Source of the DNA: Ampullaceana balthica
Lineage: Eukaryota; Mollusca; Gastropoda; Lymnaeidae
Assembly (NCBI GenBank): GCA_944989445.1
Contig: CALYLW010000129.1
Location: 393,501 to 457,500 of the forward strand
Direction of reading: 5' to 3'
DNA length: 64,000 nucleotides
A program made the position numbers and the translations under genes. Of this stretch, positions 20,974-32,690 are shown one piece after another. Each line of letters opens with the position of its first letter. The stretch's first letter is position 1. The notes under the pieces were generated by a model, which saw only the letters and a program-made list of their open reading frames with translations, did no database searches and was not told the DNA's origin.

Positions 20974-23900
20974 ACTAGCAAAATACCCGCGCTTTGCTGC
21001 GGTAAATTAGGATTTCAGTAAGCGTTGAGAACCCGCGTAACACAAATTCAAAACACCAATTGATTTCAATCTGGATCATGATGGATATAATAAATATATT
21101 AACTTCACCGTCTTGTCTGTCTGTCTGTCGCAGCCCCGCAGAAAAACAAAAACGAAAAGTAAAAAATGACACACTTCCCGTGATCCTTTCGAGCTGATAA
21201 TTTAATTTTTTTTTCGTCTGCTACCATTGCGGGAGGGTACTCAACAGCTTCCCAAAGTTTCATGCTCCTACCTACACGGGAAGTTAGATATTTAATGATG
21301 AGTCGGTTTTTACATAACTCATATAAGAAAAAAAACTACATTTGGGCCCCCAGCCCCCATAGCGAATGGTGATTTTATATTTGTTTTGATTGTTACCATC
21401 GCGGGAGGAACTCAACAACTTTCCAAAGTTTCGTGCTTCTACCTACACGGGAAGATGAGGAATTAGTGTACATTCAGTTTTATATAGCCCATATACGGAA
21501 AAAAACGTTTTGGGCTCCCCGCCACCCATGAGTGAAAATTTTAAAATTCTTTTACACCAATTATCGTCATAAGAGTGTACTAAGCAAGTTCCCAATGTTT
21601 TAGCTTCTACCTTCACGGGAAGTTGGAGAATTAGTGTTGAGTCAGTTTTTTAATATTAGAAAAAAAACTACATTTGTGCCCCCCGCCCCCATTAGGTGAT
21701 AATTTAAATATTTTTTTCGCTTGTTACCATCGCGGAAGTGTACTTATCAACTACTCAGTGTTTCACGCTTCTACCTACACGGGAAATATGAGAATTTTTT
21801 ATTTTCAGTTTTTATAAAGCCTTTATAAGGAAAAAACTACATTTTGCCCCCCCCCCGGCCCCCAGTATGAGATAATGTATATAATGGTTTCACCTGTTAC
21901 CATCGCGGAATGTTATCCAACAACTAACCAAAGTTTCACGATTCTACCTTCTCGGTAAATAGGAGAATAAGGGATTTTTAATTTTTATTTAGCCCATATA
22001 AGGGAAAAACGTTTTTGGGCCCCGGCCCCGTGAGTGTAAATTTCAAAATTCTTTTTCGCCTGTTACCATTGCGGAAGTGTACTTAACAACTCTCCAAAGT
22101 TTCATGCTGCTACCAACACGAGAAATTGGAGAATTAGTGATGAGTTAGTTTTTTATATTAGAAAAAAACTACATTTGGGCCCCCGTCCCCCAGTAAGTGA
22201 TAACTTATATAATTTTTAAATCTGTTACCATCGCAGAATGTTACTTAACAACTACACAAAGTTTCATGATTCTTCCTACACAGGAAATATGAGAGTTAAT
22301 GATTTTCAGTTTTATATAGCTCATATAAGGAAAAAACTACGTTTGGGCTCCTGGGGCCCAGTAAGTAAAAATTTGAATATTTATTCGCCTGTTACCATCG
22401 CAGAAGTGTACTCAACAACTTCCCAAAGTTTCATGCTTCTACCTACTCGGGAAATGGGAGAATTAGTGATTTTCAACTGTTTATATAGCCCATAGAAGGA
22501 AAAAATAACGATTTTGGGCCACCGGCCCCCTTGAAGGTGAATTTTAACATTCATTTTCACCATTTGTCGTCGAGAGAGGCTACTTGACAACGTCCCAAGG
22601 TCTCATGCTTCTACCTACACGGGAAATCCGAGAATTAGTGATGAGTCAGTTTTAATATAAGAAAAAACTACACTTCATTTGGGCCCCCGGCCCACAGGAA
22701 GTGATAATTTAAATATTTATTTCGCCCCGTTACAATCGCGGGTTTGTACTCAACAACTTCCCAAAGTTTCATGGTTCTGCCTACTCGGGAAATAGGAGAA
22801 TTAGTGATTTTCATATTTTATATTGCCCATATTAGGAAAAAAAGCGTTTTTGGGCCCGTGGCCCCCAAGAGTGTGAATTTTAAAATTCTTATTCTTAAAT
22901 TATCGTCGTGAGAGTGTACTCAGCAAGTTCATAAAAATTTCATGCTTCTACCTACACGGGAAGTTGGAGAATTAGTGATGAGTCAGTATTTTATATAAGA
23001 AAAAAACTACATTTGGGCCACCGGCCCCCATTAGGTGATAATTTAAATATTTTTTCGCTTGTTACCATCGCGGAAGTGTACTTATCAACTACCCAGTGTT
23101 TCATGCTTCTACCTACACGGGAAATATGAGAATTTGTGATTTTCAGTTTTTATATAGCTCATACATGGAAAAAACTTCATGTGGGCCCCCGGCCCCCAGG
23201 AAGTGATAATTTAATATTTTTTTCGCCCGTTACCATTGCGGGTTTGTACTCAACAACTTCCCCAATTTCATGCTTCTACCTACACGGGAAATAGGAGAAT
23301 TAGTTATTCTTAGTTTTTATATAGCTCATTTGAGGAAAAAACTTCATTTGGGCCCCCGGCCCCCAGGAAGTGATAATTCAAATATTTGTTTCGCCCGTTA
23401 CCATCGCGTGTTTGTACTCAACAACTTCCCAAAGCTTCATGCTTCTGCCTACGCGGGAAATAGGAGAATTAGTGATTTTCATATTTTATATTGCCCATAT
23501 TAGGAAAAAAAGCGTTTTTGGGCCCGCTGCCCCCAAGAGTGTGAATTTTAAAATTCTTATTCGTCAATTATTGTCGTGAGAGTGTACTCAGCAAGTTCCC
23601 AAAATTTCATGCTTCTACCTACACGGGAAGTTGGAGAATTAGTGATGAGTCAGTATTTTATATAAGAAAAAAACTACATTTGTGCCCCCGGCCCCCATTA
23701 GGTGATAATTTAAATATTTTTTTCGCTTGTTATCATCGCGGAAGTGTACTTATCAACTACCCAGTGTTTCATTCTTCTACCTACACGAGAAATATGAGAA
23801 TTTGTGATTTTCAGTTTTTATATAGCTCATACATGGAAAAAACTTCATTTGGGCCCCCGGCCCACAGGAAGTGATAACTTAATATTTTTTTCGCCCGTTA

Positions 23901-24368
23901 CCATTGCGGGTTTGTACTCAACAACTTCTCCAAGTTTCATGCTTTTACTTACCCTGGAAATAGGAGAATTAGTGATTTTTAGTTTTTATATAGCTCATAT
24001 CAGGAAAAAACTTCATTTGGGCCCCCGGCCCCCAGTAAGTGATAGTTTAAATATATTTTCTCCCGTTGCCATCGCGGGATTGTACTCAACAACTTCCCAA
24101 AGTTTCATGCTTCTGCCTACTCGGGAAATAGGAGAATTGGTGATATTCAAATTGTATATAGGCCATATAAGGAAATAAAACGTATTTGGGCCCCCGGCCC
24201 CCATGAGTGTTAATTTTAAAATTCTTTTACTCCAATTTTCATCGCGAGAGGCTACTCAACAACTTCCCAAAGTTTCATGCTTCTACCTACACGGGAAGTT
24301 TGAGAATTAGTGATGAGTGAGTGAGTCAGTCAGTCAGTGAGTCAGGGCTTTGCCTTTTATTAGTATTG
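20974..24368. mobile_element. Helentron-like element with 167-bp tandem array
   Basis: Starts ACTAGCAAAATACCCGCGCT (then TTGCTGCGG) and ends CAGTCAGTCAGTGAGTCAGG then GCTTTGCCTTTTATTAGTAT. A GTCTGTCTGTCTGTC microsatellite lies at 21,113. This terminal style is typical of INE/HINE-type Helentron-associated repeats: an ACTAG start, a GTCAGTCAGTGAG stretch before the 3' end, no TIR and no long duplication. The LINE frame on each side joins as CTTAT/ACAATG on the plus strand, so the insertion was clean. Almost the entire interior is a tandem array (21,200-24,300). Confidence 0.75.
21200..24320. repeat. Tandem array, about 19 units of 167 bp
   Basis: Each unit contains TTACCATCGCGG, then ACTCAACAACTTCCCAAAGT, then TTCATGCTTCTACCTACACG, then GGAAATAGGAGAATTAGTGA, then TATATAGCCCATAT, then a GGGCCCCCGGCCCCC block. 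Anchors (21,224; 21,393; 21,560; 21,722 ... 24,230) give a mean step of 167 bp. A variant with TTATCGTCGTGAGAG recurs at 21,560, 22,897 and 23,567, which hints at higher-order structure of four units. Open frames that run across units are by-products of the repeat. Confidence 0.9.
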
Positions 24369-25070
24369 ACAATGTAACGATGTTGGCATATTTTAACTCC
24401 TGTGGTATTTGTCCCTGTTCCCAGCACAGAGTGGGGAGGTCATGCAAAGGCTTTAAAAGTACTTCTTTTCCACTTTTGAGAACTTCTTGTGGAATTCCAT
24501 CATTGCCAGGGGCTTTCCCCACAGGGTATACTTAGCTCAACTACGGTGGGTAGGGTATCAAGCTCTTCCATGACCGGCATGTCTGGGATATCGTACAGGG
24601 CAGCAGTTGAGACATGGTTTGTTGTTGCGTACAATTCCAAATAGTGCTCAATACACCGTTTGAGTTGTTTGTCTCGATCAGTGATAAGTTCCCCTGATTT
24701 TGACATTGAGGGTGCTGTCTTGGAGGTCAGAGGGCCTGTTGCTTGTTTTATATTCTCGTACATAGCCTTTGTATCGCCTCTATCAGCAGCTGACTGTATG
24801 CTGGAACTTAGATTGAGCCAATATCTGTTAGCGTAGTGGCGAGCTGCCTGCTGGTCATTTTTTGGCACTCTTAAGGTTAAGTAGAGTTTTTGGGCAAGGC
24901 CTGTCTTTATAGGCTAAAAGATCTTTTCTTTTTGCAGCAGTGACATGCTTCATTTCCTCCCAGTGAGCCTCAAACCAATCTGCGCTTTTGCGTTCTCTCT
25001 TGCCGAAAGCCGCAATAGCTAAGCCGTGTATGGTGTCCTGGCGATGTGACCATTTGGACTCAATACTCAA
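24369..25070 (-). pseudogene. LINE linker and N-terminal part of reverse transcriptase
   Basis: Minus-strand frames give DWFEAHWEEM, then YANRYWLNLSSSIQSAADRG, then MYENIKQATGP and ITDRDKQLKRCIEHYLELY. RT motifs follow: GKAPGNDGIPQEVLKSG, then LCWEQGQIPQELKYANIVTL (the GxDGIPxE and PxxWK-type region). The frame then runs into the Helentron-like insert at 24,368 and resumes on its far side (20,973) with NKGDKSDCNNYRGI. A frame break lies near 24,520. Confidence 0.85.
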
Positions 25071-25119
25071 TAGTGTCTACTGGTGGCATTTGTACAAGAG
25101 CTTCTTGTAGTCTATGGGT

Positions 25120-25998
25120 CTATTCTGCTGTTCTCTTTGGATTCTTGGTGGAGCAGATGCCTATGCGGGGTTTGCCCTTGTTTTTGTTGCAGTAAAATTT
25201 CTTTGGCAGTAACCTTACCTTGCTAGCCACTAAGGAATGATCTGTGTCGCAGTCTGCACTGTGGTAGCTGCGTGTTATGAGGACACTGGCCAGTTGTGTG
25301 CGTCTTGTGATGATGAGATCTAATTGGTGCCAGCATTTAGAGCGGGGATGCCTCCATGACACTTTTTGGATCGCCTTGTAGTTGAAGTAGGTATTTGTTG
25401 CACATAGTCCATGTAAGCAGCACATCTCTAGTAATCTCTGCCCATTTTCCTTTAGCCTGCCTCTTCCAAAACAACCAAGGCAAGTTTGCCAGGCCATGTG
25501 ATCACTTCCAACTCTTGCATTGAAGTCACCAAGGAGGTAGATTGCTTCGTTGGTGAGTATGCTGGCTAGTGTTTGATTAAGATCTTCATAGAAATGGTCT
25601 TTCGCTTCTGAGCTCGAGGATAGGGTTGGAGCATAAGCACTGATGATGTTGGCTAATCCTGAGCATGTTGATAGAATAGATGTATGGATAGTATTCTGTT
25701 AGCGCCCTTTGTTTAGGGGTTCTATAGAGGCGGAGAGTCCATTTTTTATTGCAAAGCCAACACCATGTTGCCTTGGTGTGTCAATTGGTCCACCCTGCCA
25801 GAAAAAAGTGTAGCGTTCTTTTATGGTACCACTTTCTGGTAGTCTAGTCTCCTGAAAGCAGCCAATGTCGATGTTTAGTCTCCCAAGCTCTCTGTCAATG
25901 ATGGCTGTCTTCTTGGCATCATTAATAAGCTGCAGGTCGGCAGTAATGCCTGGATACATAGTCCTAACGTTCCAGCTTGCTAGAGCTGGAGTCTTCTT
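25120..25998 (-). pseudogene. LINE endonuclease domain
   Basis: The minus strand opens with ALASWNVRTMYPGITADLQL and INIDIGCFQETRLPESGTI-type sequence (actual LNIDIGCFQETRLPESG). This gives the conserved N and E residues of exonuclease/endonuclease/phosphatase enzymes. Next come ISAYAPTL, then LLGDFNARVGSDH near 25,520 (the GDFN motif), then the W-x-H-P-R-S-K block and DTDHSLVASKV, which holds the terminal D-H pair. In LINEs this domain nicks the target for target-primed reverse transcription. Breaks in the frame lie near 25,500 and 25,700, so the enzyme is probably not made. Upstream lies the 5' leader; downstream is the linker to the RT. Confidence 0.85.
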
Positions 25999-25999
25999 A

Positions 26000-26800
26000 T
26001 CTTTTTATTTTATTTCCATGAGCAGGTAGGCCATGGCGGGATAGCACCATTGGCTTGGGGCTGCCCAGCTTGAGGCGGGCGGTAACATTCCATTGAGACA
26101 TGGCGATCTCTCACACCGTCAGAAGCAACCCCTGTTGCCTAGCTCTACGCCAATTGAGCTATGGCTTATAACAGGTAAACTGCTGCTTCCCGTGTTGTGT
26201 TCACACCTTGCGGCGATGCTGGAGTGTCATCTCCAGTAAAGATAAAGCCTGGGCGTATTAGTATGGAGAACCAGCTGCTGCCCAAACAGCAGATCCCCCC
26301 TCTCCGCGCCAATCGTGGATCCAAGGGAACGACTAATGTCGATACGGCTTTGCACCATTCGCGTCGCAGGAGCTGCCGGAATTCAATTTGTTTCAATAGC
26401 AGACCGCCTTAGGACCTCCATTTCCTGATTTTCTGTCGGGGTTTACTTTCCTAGCTTTTCCCGTGTGGGTGTAGCCGCAAGGCAGCGGAGGTTTAGAATA
26501 AGAGTTTCCCTCTCCTAGATGAACTACCGACCATGGTTAAAAGTTAACGAGTCTCATCTACCCGAAGCTACTGGTTTTGAGGCGCCATTTGACCGCCTTC
26601 ATCCCTTCTCCTGTTAGTAGAAACATGGTCCGCCGGGCTTTTGTGTGAGCCACGCGTGAAGGCCAGGAGCTGGATTTTGGTTGACAGAGGCATTAAGAGA
26701 CGCAAGCCTTTTAGTTTTAGTGCATTTCTAGAGGAGTGGATGCTTATCTTCCACCCCCGCCCTGGCAATGCCAACCTTGGACCACAACGGTCATATTAAA
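26000..26800 (-). other. LINE 5' leader (inferred)
   Basis: The 800 bp upstream of the endonuclease start is distinctly GC-richer than the flanking AT-rich DNA beyond 26,800. It contains several short direct repeats but no convincing open frame with a known domain. The composition step at about 26,800 suggests the 5' end of the LINE lies there. An ORF1 gag-like protein was not recognised. Confidence 0.5.
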
Positions 26801-27615
26801 ACTTGATTTAATCCGTGATTAACCTTGCTAATGTGCAACACACTTGCATCAAAGAATAAATATTAACTCAAGTGCACTAAAAATACATCAGGATCAAGTT
26901 AAGAAAATCATTTTCAGAGCAATATTCCTGTTGACTAAATTTTAAAAAATATATATATATTTCAAGTGAAATATTAGTCACAGTTCAGGATATATAAACA
27001 AAAGTTAAGTAATAGCTGAATTTGTATTCGAATGTCGAAGGACCTTTTTAAAAATGCAATTTAAATATATTATCGCATTAATAAATTTTTTTATTTTAAA
27101 TTACAATAATTTTCAAATTAATTCAAGATTTCAGTTCACGCTTCTGCAAACTCTATTAATTTCTTATTAGTAGCACAGAGGCCATGCTACAAATACCATC
27201 TACGATAGGGAAAAGTAGGTCATTTCCCTTGCCTGGCCTTGATCTTTGTAGGTGTGACCTGCTGTTCTGTAAACAAGATAGCGATAAAATTGGTGATTTC
27301 CATGTCACCATTGGACGACTTGTTCTTAAACAGCTGATTATTAAACCAACGTGTAATCAAACTCGTCGACTGACCTTGTCGTGAGAACATTTAATCCAAA
27401 GATTAACTTATTATAGTTTTTATCCTGAATTATGATTGGTTCGTACAATGCTCTTGAAAATGGTCTTTGACACTCAGAAGTTGTTCAATGTCCTTGAAGT
27501 TGTAGCAGTGGCGTAGTTCGAATATTTAAGGCTTTTTATATGGCAATAGATACGCAATATAAGATTTAAAAGTTTTAGATTATTAGGTTATTTAATACAA
27601 TTTTTATGAAGACCA
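26801..27615. other. AT-rich gap
   Basis: Nothing recognisable apart from a short (TA)n near 26,951. The small plus-strand open frame at 27,184-27,384 has no known motif. Confidence 0.4.
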
Positions 27616-27623
27616 TTTAGAAG

Positions 27624-28409
27624 TAGGGCTGTTATCGATCAATTTAAATTTAATCGTTAACTTTTGAAAAATTATCGATAATTTCGATTAAAACCAAAAA
27701 TAGAAATTTATGACGTTATTAAACTGAACATTTCTCACGGACATTGAAAATTAAGAATATTTTGAACTAAATTTCATGACAATGTGTTGATACTTGATTT
27801 GTGCTGAAGGTGGTACGTCAGCGATGTATTTGATCCTTTAAAAGAGAATTGTTTATGGCAGTGAACACAGTAAACGTTTTCACCATCTTCGACTTTGCCA
27901 TCCGCAATTAACTTAAAAACAACATATTTGCTCAACTTTCTAGTTATAAGTTTAAATTTAACTGCGCTGATGCTGTCAGCAGGGCCATCTTAACGCATAG
28001 GCCCGTTGGGCATTTGCCCGGGGGCCCACGAGCATATGGGCCCCATGGGAATATGTTTATTTATATATATTATGTATATTCATTTTTTATTCCTGCGGGG
28101 GAAGGGCCCAACACTATTTCTTTGCCCGGGGGCCCAAAATGGTGTAAAAACGACGTCTGCCGGTCAACATAAATTAATAAAATAAATTTTAATATTTCGC
28201 GGGAGATGTTTGTACGTAAAAAAATATATAAAAATTATTATTAATTATTAATAATTTATTATTTATTACTAAATTTTTTTAAAAATATTATAAATACTTT
28301 CTTAAATTTTAATCGAATTTGTATCTATTAAAATTATTTTAATCGATATTTAATCGATAAAATTTTTAACGATTAATCGAGAAATTAATCGATAATTTCC
28401 GCAGCCCTA
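27624..28409. mobile_element. hAT non-autonomous element, TAGGGCTG ends, 786 bp
   Basis: Begins TAGGGCTGTTATCGAT and ends CGATAATTTCCGCAGCCCTA. The exact octamer TTTAGAAG lies on both sides (27,616-27,623 and 28,410-28,417). ATCGATWAA words fill both ends. A second insert-like patch with CCCGGGGGCCCA blocks at 27,980-28,165 (starting CAGGGCCATCTTAACGC) appears nested inside. No coding frame. Confidence 0.85.
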
Positions 28410-28692
28410 TTTAGAAGTAAACTAAAAAAAAATACCTTCAATATTTTAAAACAAATGTTTGGATCCCGCATCCAAACAATTGTTTCAAATATTGTAGTTT
28501 TTTTTTATTAGGTGTGAGAGATAATTATTTCGTAATTTTCACAGGTAAAGTACATGTGTATATGTAAACTAAATGAAAATGATCTGATATTTTAACTATT
28601 TTTAAAAATTATTATGTTATGTTTGTTTTGGGAAATGGAATGGTAAGCGCCTTTGTTGATTGGTAGTAGACTTCGTTGACTAGACACTAGAC

Positions 28693-30273
28693 CAGTGGTT
28701 CTCAACCTTTTGAGATACACGGACCAAATGAAAAAAATGCGTCTTAGCCGCGGACCACTACTGAAAATTGTTCTACTCCCATCCTGGAAATGCATATATA
28801 AATATACTTTGTATATAACTAGTTACTTTACGATTTGCGTGCTCCTAATACGATATTGAATGGAAACAGATTGTAATGGCTTTCTTTTGTAAAGAACAAG
28901 TGTCACTTATACTTATTGTATTATTCAATTATTATTGCTCACTATAAAATATACTTAAAGTCATAAACAGTAGTTAGTGTTAGTTTTACTGCGACATTAG
29001 TTTATTTAGTGCGAGCCTTGAGCTTGTACATTTGAGCACATCATATCCAAACAAGGTGTACTACTTGAAACACTCCATCGTAGTTCATCTTCAACATCAA
29101 GTTGGGAACGATGTTTTGTTTTGATTGTAGCAAATGCAGAAACTCCACATTCACAAAGATATGTTGCAAAGGTTTAAAAGTATTTTAAAAGCTTACTGAG
29201 ACAGTTCTGAGTACTCCAAAATTTCAACAAGCTCATTCTCTGATGCAACATATTCAAATTAGTATCTCTTGCCATTTCAATGAATTCGTTTTAATTCGTT
29301 GTTGGTAAATTTAATGAGTCAATGTCTGCAAGGAACGGGCTGGAGACACACGCAAAACTCTGAACGTTCAAATCATCAAAGTAGAAGTTACATTGACCCT
29401 GTGGTAATTGAATATGGTCAGAAATCAAATTTATCAACAGCTGTTTATAGTTTTCAGTATTTTCTGGTTCATCGGTAAAATAGTACAATTAATCAATCAG
29501 GTCAAAGTTACCCTTAAATAATCTGGTTTTACAAAGATCAAGCTTTTTCGTAAAAGCAAAAACTTTTTCATTTAGAGTAACTAAATGTGTCTGCTTTCTT
29601 TGCACAGATGAATTAAATCTATTTAGCTCTTAAAATTTAAAACAATAAAAACAACAAACAAACAAGTAAGCCAGAACAACAACCCATAAGCGGGCATATT
29701 AAAATTAAACACTCTGATCTGGGTTGATCATTTACAATGAAGCACATAAACCAAAAGCGCAAAAATTCTTCATGATACCGTCGAATGGGAAATATAATTT
29801 TTTTCTCTGGAACTGCACTCGATTCACACATAGATTGCGAGGATGAGTCTGAGGAATCATTGTTGTCCATATGTTCTGTTGTTTTCTTTATTAGAAATGT
29901 ATCCATGTGTTCAATCAATTTAATTAATTAATTACTTTAATAATTTTAATTGAAATTTAAGGGTATTTTACTCAATGGCTTTAAAAAATTATTTTTGAAC
30001 ATCATAAAAACTATAGTATTCTAGAATCTAGTGTGACATGTGATTTGCGTTATAGTATAGCTAAAATTAAACACAGAATCAAAACATATTGCTTTCGGCG
30101 CCATTCTATCGCCATCAGGTGATTAAAATTTATCAATATATTAAAAAAGTGACAACATGTACCTACACATTTTCGTGTTTTTAATTTTAAAAAAATCATC
30201 CTTTGCTCGCGGACCACCAAGCACATCCACACGGACCACTAGTGGTCCGCGGACCACAGGTTGAGAAACACTG
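28693..30273 (-). mobile_element. BED-type hAT deletion derivative, copy 1
   Basis: Termini are CAGTGGTTCTCAACCTTTTG and, on the right, GGTTGAGAAACACTG. The flanking octamers CACTAGAC and GACTAGAA agree at six of eight positions. CGGACCAC-type subterminal repeats lie at both ends. The interior is minus-strand coding relic. The hATC region lies near 28,990-29,280, and a block with NFYFDDLNVQSF / PFLADIDSLNLP lies at 29,291-29,488 (family pattern: NPF...ELNLP). The 29,637-29,918 frame ends with part of the linker. The central catalytic region is deleted. It has the same layout as the copy at 44,234-46,204. Confidence 0.75.
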
Positions 30274-30457
30274 GACTAGAAATTTTCACTAAATATTGTT
30301 ATCTGAAAAGTTCACTCGGGTTGCAATCGTCCTAGTTCTGACAGGAAAGCAATCGTATTGACCCTGACACGTTTTCTTTTATTGGGTTAAGTAAGTTAAA
30401 GTTATCTAGTTTCCATTTTTTAAAAAAGCTTACAATTCCAATATTAACTATCCAAGA

Positions 30458-30763
30458 TTTTTACCACGTTTTTATTAACTTGCTTTCGTGTCCAAATTTT
30501 TTTTCAAATCTGCCAACGTAAAATTGAACCACTTCTGATGGTCCTAGAGATCTCAAAATTTTACCACAGATAGATCTTGGATGACAATGCATTGTATCAA
30601 TATTTCAGATCGATCGAATGTACCGTTATTAAATTATTGAACTTTTTAGTTTATCTATATATAAGCATCTGTACCGTCTGCTTTTGTTGGCATCCATGAG
30701 TTCACCCCGTGACCACATCACCGTTTTTTTAAAACGTTGGGCGAGCGCTTATGAGGTGTTTGG
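30458..30763. repeat. Helentron-like repeat, family C
   Basis: Shares TTTTTATTAACTTGCTTTCG, TTGAACCACTTCTGATGGTC and ACAGATAGATCTTGGATGAC with 18,626-18,966, and in reverse with 60,640-60,980. It is followed directly by a foldback element, as at 60 kb. Confidence 0.65.
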
Positions 30764-31140
30764 TATTTAAAAAAAAATATAGTTAAAAAAATATTTTTAA
30801 AAACCACGTTTTTGTAAGTGGACTAAAAAGAAGAAAATAATTTAAAACTAATAAATTCAAATACTTTCATATAATATGACTAAAACGTGGGGCGGGTGTT
30901 TGGTATGAAAATTAAAGATTTATAATTAAGAAGGCAAAAAAGATATCTATAAGTGAAAGAATGAGTGAACTGCATATGTAAAACCTCATAAGCGCCCGCC
31001 CAGCGTTTTTAGTCACATTATATGAAAGTACTGGAACTTATTAGTTTTAAATTATTTTCTCCTTTTTAATTTTTAGTACACTTATAAAAACGTTGTTTGA
31101 AAAATCTTTTATTTACCTCTATTTATTAAAATATTTTTTT
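30764..31140. mobile_element. Foldback element, copy 1
   Basis: Two arms of about 130 bp in inverted orientation. The left reads ACCACGTTTTTGTAAGTGGA then CTAAAAAGAAGAAAATAATT; the right is its diverged reverse complement ending TTTACCTCTATTTATT. A spacer with CATAAGCGCCCGCCCAGCG lies between. A second copy is at 60,125-60,492. Confidence 0.7.
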
Positions 31141-31740
31141 CATACTAAAATGTATTTCTTATTTTGCTACTGAGTGAATTTCTAATAAAAAATTAAGCAA
31201 CACCTGTGATAAGAATGATTCTTTGCAAGGCACAAACGGCGCCGACTAATCTGCCCCAGAAAGAAAAATCCTCGACCATAAGACCACAACAAATCTATAT
31301 AATAGCCTCAGTCTGTTACAAACTCATCACATATTTTTAGACTCACCCTAAACCTAAAATATCACTAGAAATAATTCAAAAACATCTACATGCATCCTAA
31401 TTTATTCTAAACAATTTAAAGCAAAGAAATTGAACCAATACTATAATAAATCATTAATAACAAAATTTTAAAGGAATTAACTCACATTTCACACTTATCC
31501 AAAGATCCTCCCTTTAAAGGCAAGATGCTATGTGGTTCGGCTGTCAGTGACCGTATTGTGTATGTGTTTTGGGTGGAGGAGGCATGAACAGGGGCCCTTT
31601 TTTACGTGGGCCCCTTTGACGGGGTTGAATTATCGGAGCTGAGTTGTCTGGATCAGAAGGTCGCGTTCCAGTAGGTTTGACACACATGAAAAATGTGTAA
31701 GGATTTACGGTGTTTTATTTCACCAGGACTAGGATGCGTG
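31141..31740. other. Unassigned DNA
   Basis: AT-rich to 31,500, then GC-richer with GGGGCCCTTTTTTACGTGGG followed by GCCCCTTTGACGGGG. This may be a hAT terminus fragment or the 3' tail of the LINE relic that follows. Confidence 0.35.
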
Positions 31741-32360
31741 TCATCACGAGAGTCGCAATCAGTCGGCATCCATCCGTCTCAAAAGACGATGGTGTATCAC
31801 CGTTGAGTTGGGTTGCTGAGAAGTCCTATCCTTGAGTGACAGTCTTTACCACAGATTTTGCACACGAGTTCTGTTATTCCCAATGTTTTGGTCTTTCTCC
31901 TAGCTTTATGTCTGTAGCCTACTCCATCCTTCGCTCCTCGGCTGCTATGACGCCCTCTTTTACAACGGTGCGCCACGTAGATCGGTCTTCTGCCATGCCT
32001 TACACTCCCAGTCGCGTGTCCATATTCTGGATGCTTTCATGTCCTTCTGGTAGACATCTTTAAATCTCAGACGTGGGTGACCTTCTTCCTCTTTCCCGAT
32101 GCCAGTTTTCCATATAGGAGGTCTTTGGGAATTCAACCTAGGCTCATTCTTTTTACATGCCCTAGCCATCTCAGGTGTCTTTCACTAAGACATGAGAACA
32201 TGCTTTGGATATTGGCACACATCAGGACCTCACTATTTGGCACTCTGTCCTGTCATTTAATGCCAAGGATGCGACGCAAGCACCTCAAGTTAAAGCTATT
32301 AAGCTTCATAGAAGTACCGTTATTTGGATCATGCCGAAGTCATGCCACGCTCTGACATCA
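31740..32360 (-). pseudogene. LINE reverse transcriptase C-terminal relic
   Basis: The minus strand reads ...RHLRWLGHVKR-type sequence (here decayed), then PRLNSQRPPIWKTGIGK, then GHPRLRFKDVYQKDMKAS, then WECKAWQKTDLRGAPL. Beyond the stop it continues to a cysteine/histidine-containing tail (QNSCAKSVVK). This is the C-terminal end of an APE-type LINE, distinct in sequence from the 17.5-26 kb copy. An in-frame stop at about 31,960 and shifts near 32,200 break it. It is 5'-truncated, as is usual for LINE copies. Confidence 0.7.
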
Positions 32361-32449
32361 TTTTGTTTTTACACCCAACCCATTGAGTAGTATATTATTC
32401 TCTAGACATAGCTTCACGCACCTACCAGTACTATTATATCAATCGTTAT

Positions 32450-32690
32450 ATCTCTATATATAAGACGCATTTGTTGTCTGTCGTCGTCTGTCTGTTCCCT
32501 AATAACTCAAGATCCAGACAACCAAATAACGTGAAATTTGGTACACGTACACAAAATTATACCGGAAAGGTTATTAAACAGGTTTCGTTCCATATATATA
32601 AGATACTGGGGCCCGGGGGCCCAAAATGTAGTTTTTCCCTATATGAGCTATATAAAATAAAAATTATTGAAAATTAAGACGTAAAATAAT
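32450..32690. repeat. Helentron-like repeat fragment with microsatellite
   Basis: TATATAAGACGCATTTG, then GTCTGTCGTCGTCTGTCTG, then AACGTGAAATTTGGTACACG, then GGGGCCCGGGGGCCCAAAAT, then TATATGAGCTATATAAAATA. The blocks match the opening and the 167-bp unit of the 20,974-24,368 element, reduced to a single unit. Confidence 0.6.

Larger units (their letters stand above)
17480..26800 (-). mobile_element. APE-type LINE, minus strand, split by two insertions
   Basis: Reading down the minus strand gives, in order: a GC-richer 5' leader (about 26,800-26,000), an apurinic-type endonuclease, a linker, a reverse transcriptase, and a C-terminal finger-like tail. The coding frame is interrupted at 24,368/20,974 and at 20,097/18,113 by Helentron-like insertions. 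On either side of each gap the protein continues as expected. Without the inserts the LINE would be about 4 kb. It is one of at least four LINE relics here, and the only one with both ends of the coding region. Clade assignment (RTE-like versus Jockey/CR1-like) needs a tree. Confidence 0.85.

Noticed and set aside
22238..24204. Overlapping frames with repeated MLLPTREIGELVIF-type peptides
   Set aside because: They arise from the 167-bp array. The unit is not a multiple of three, frames change between units, and both strands show similar frames.
21200..24320. CRISPR-like array
   Set aside because: Regular repeats are present, but the units are 167 bp, fully homologous across their length, with no unique spacers and in an animal genome.
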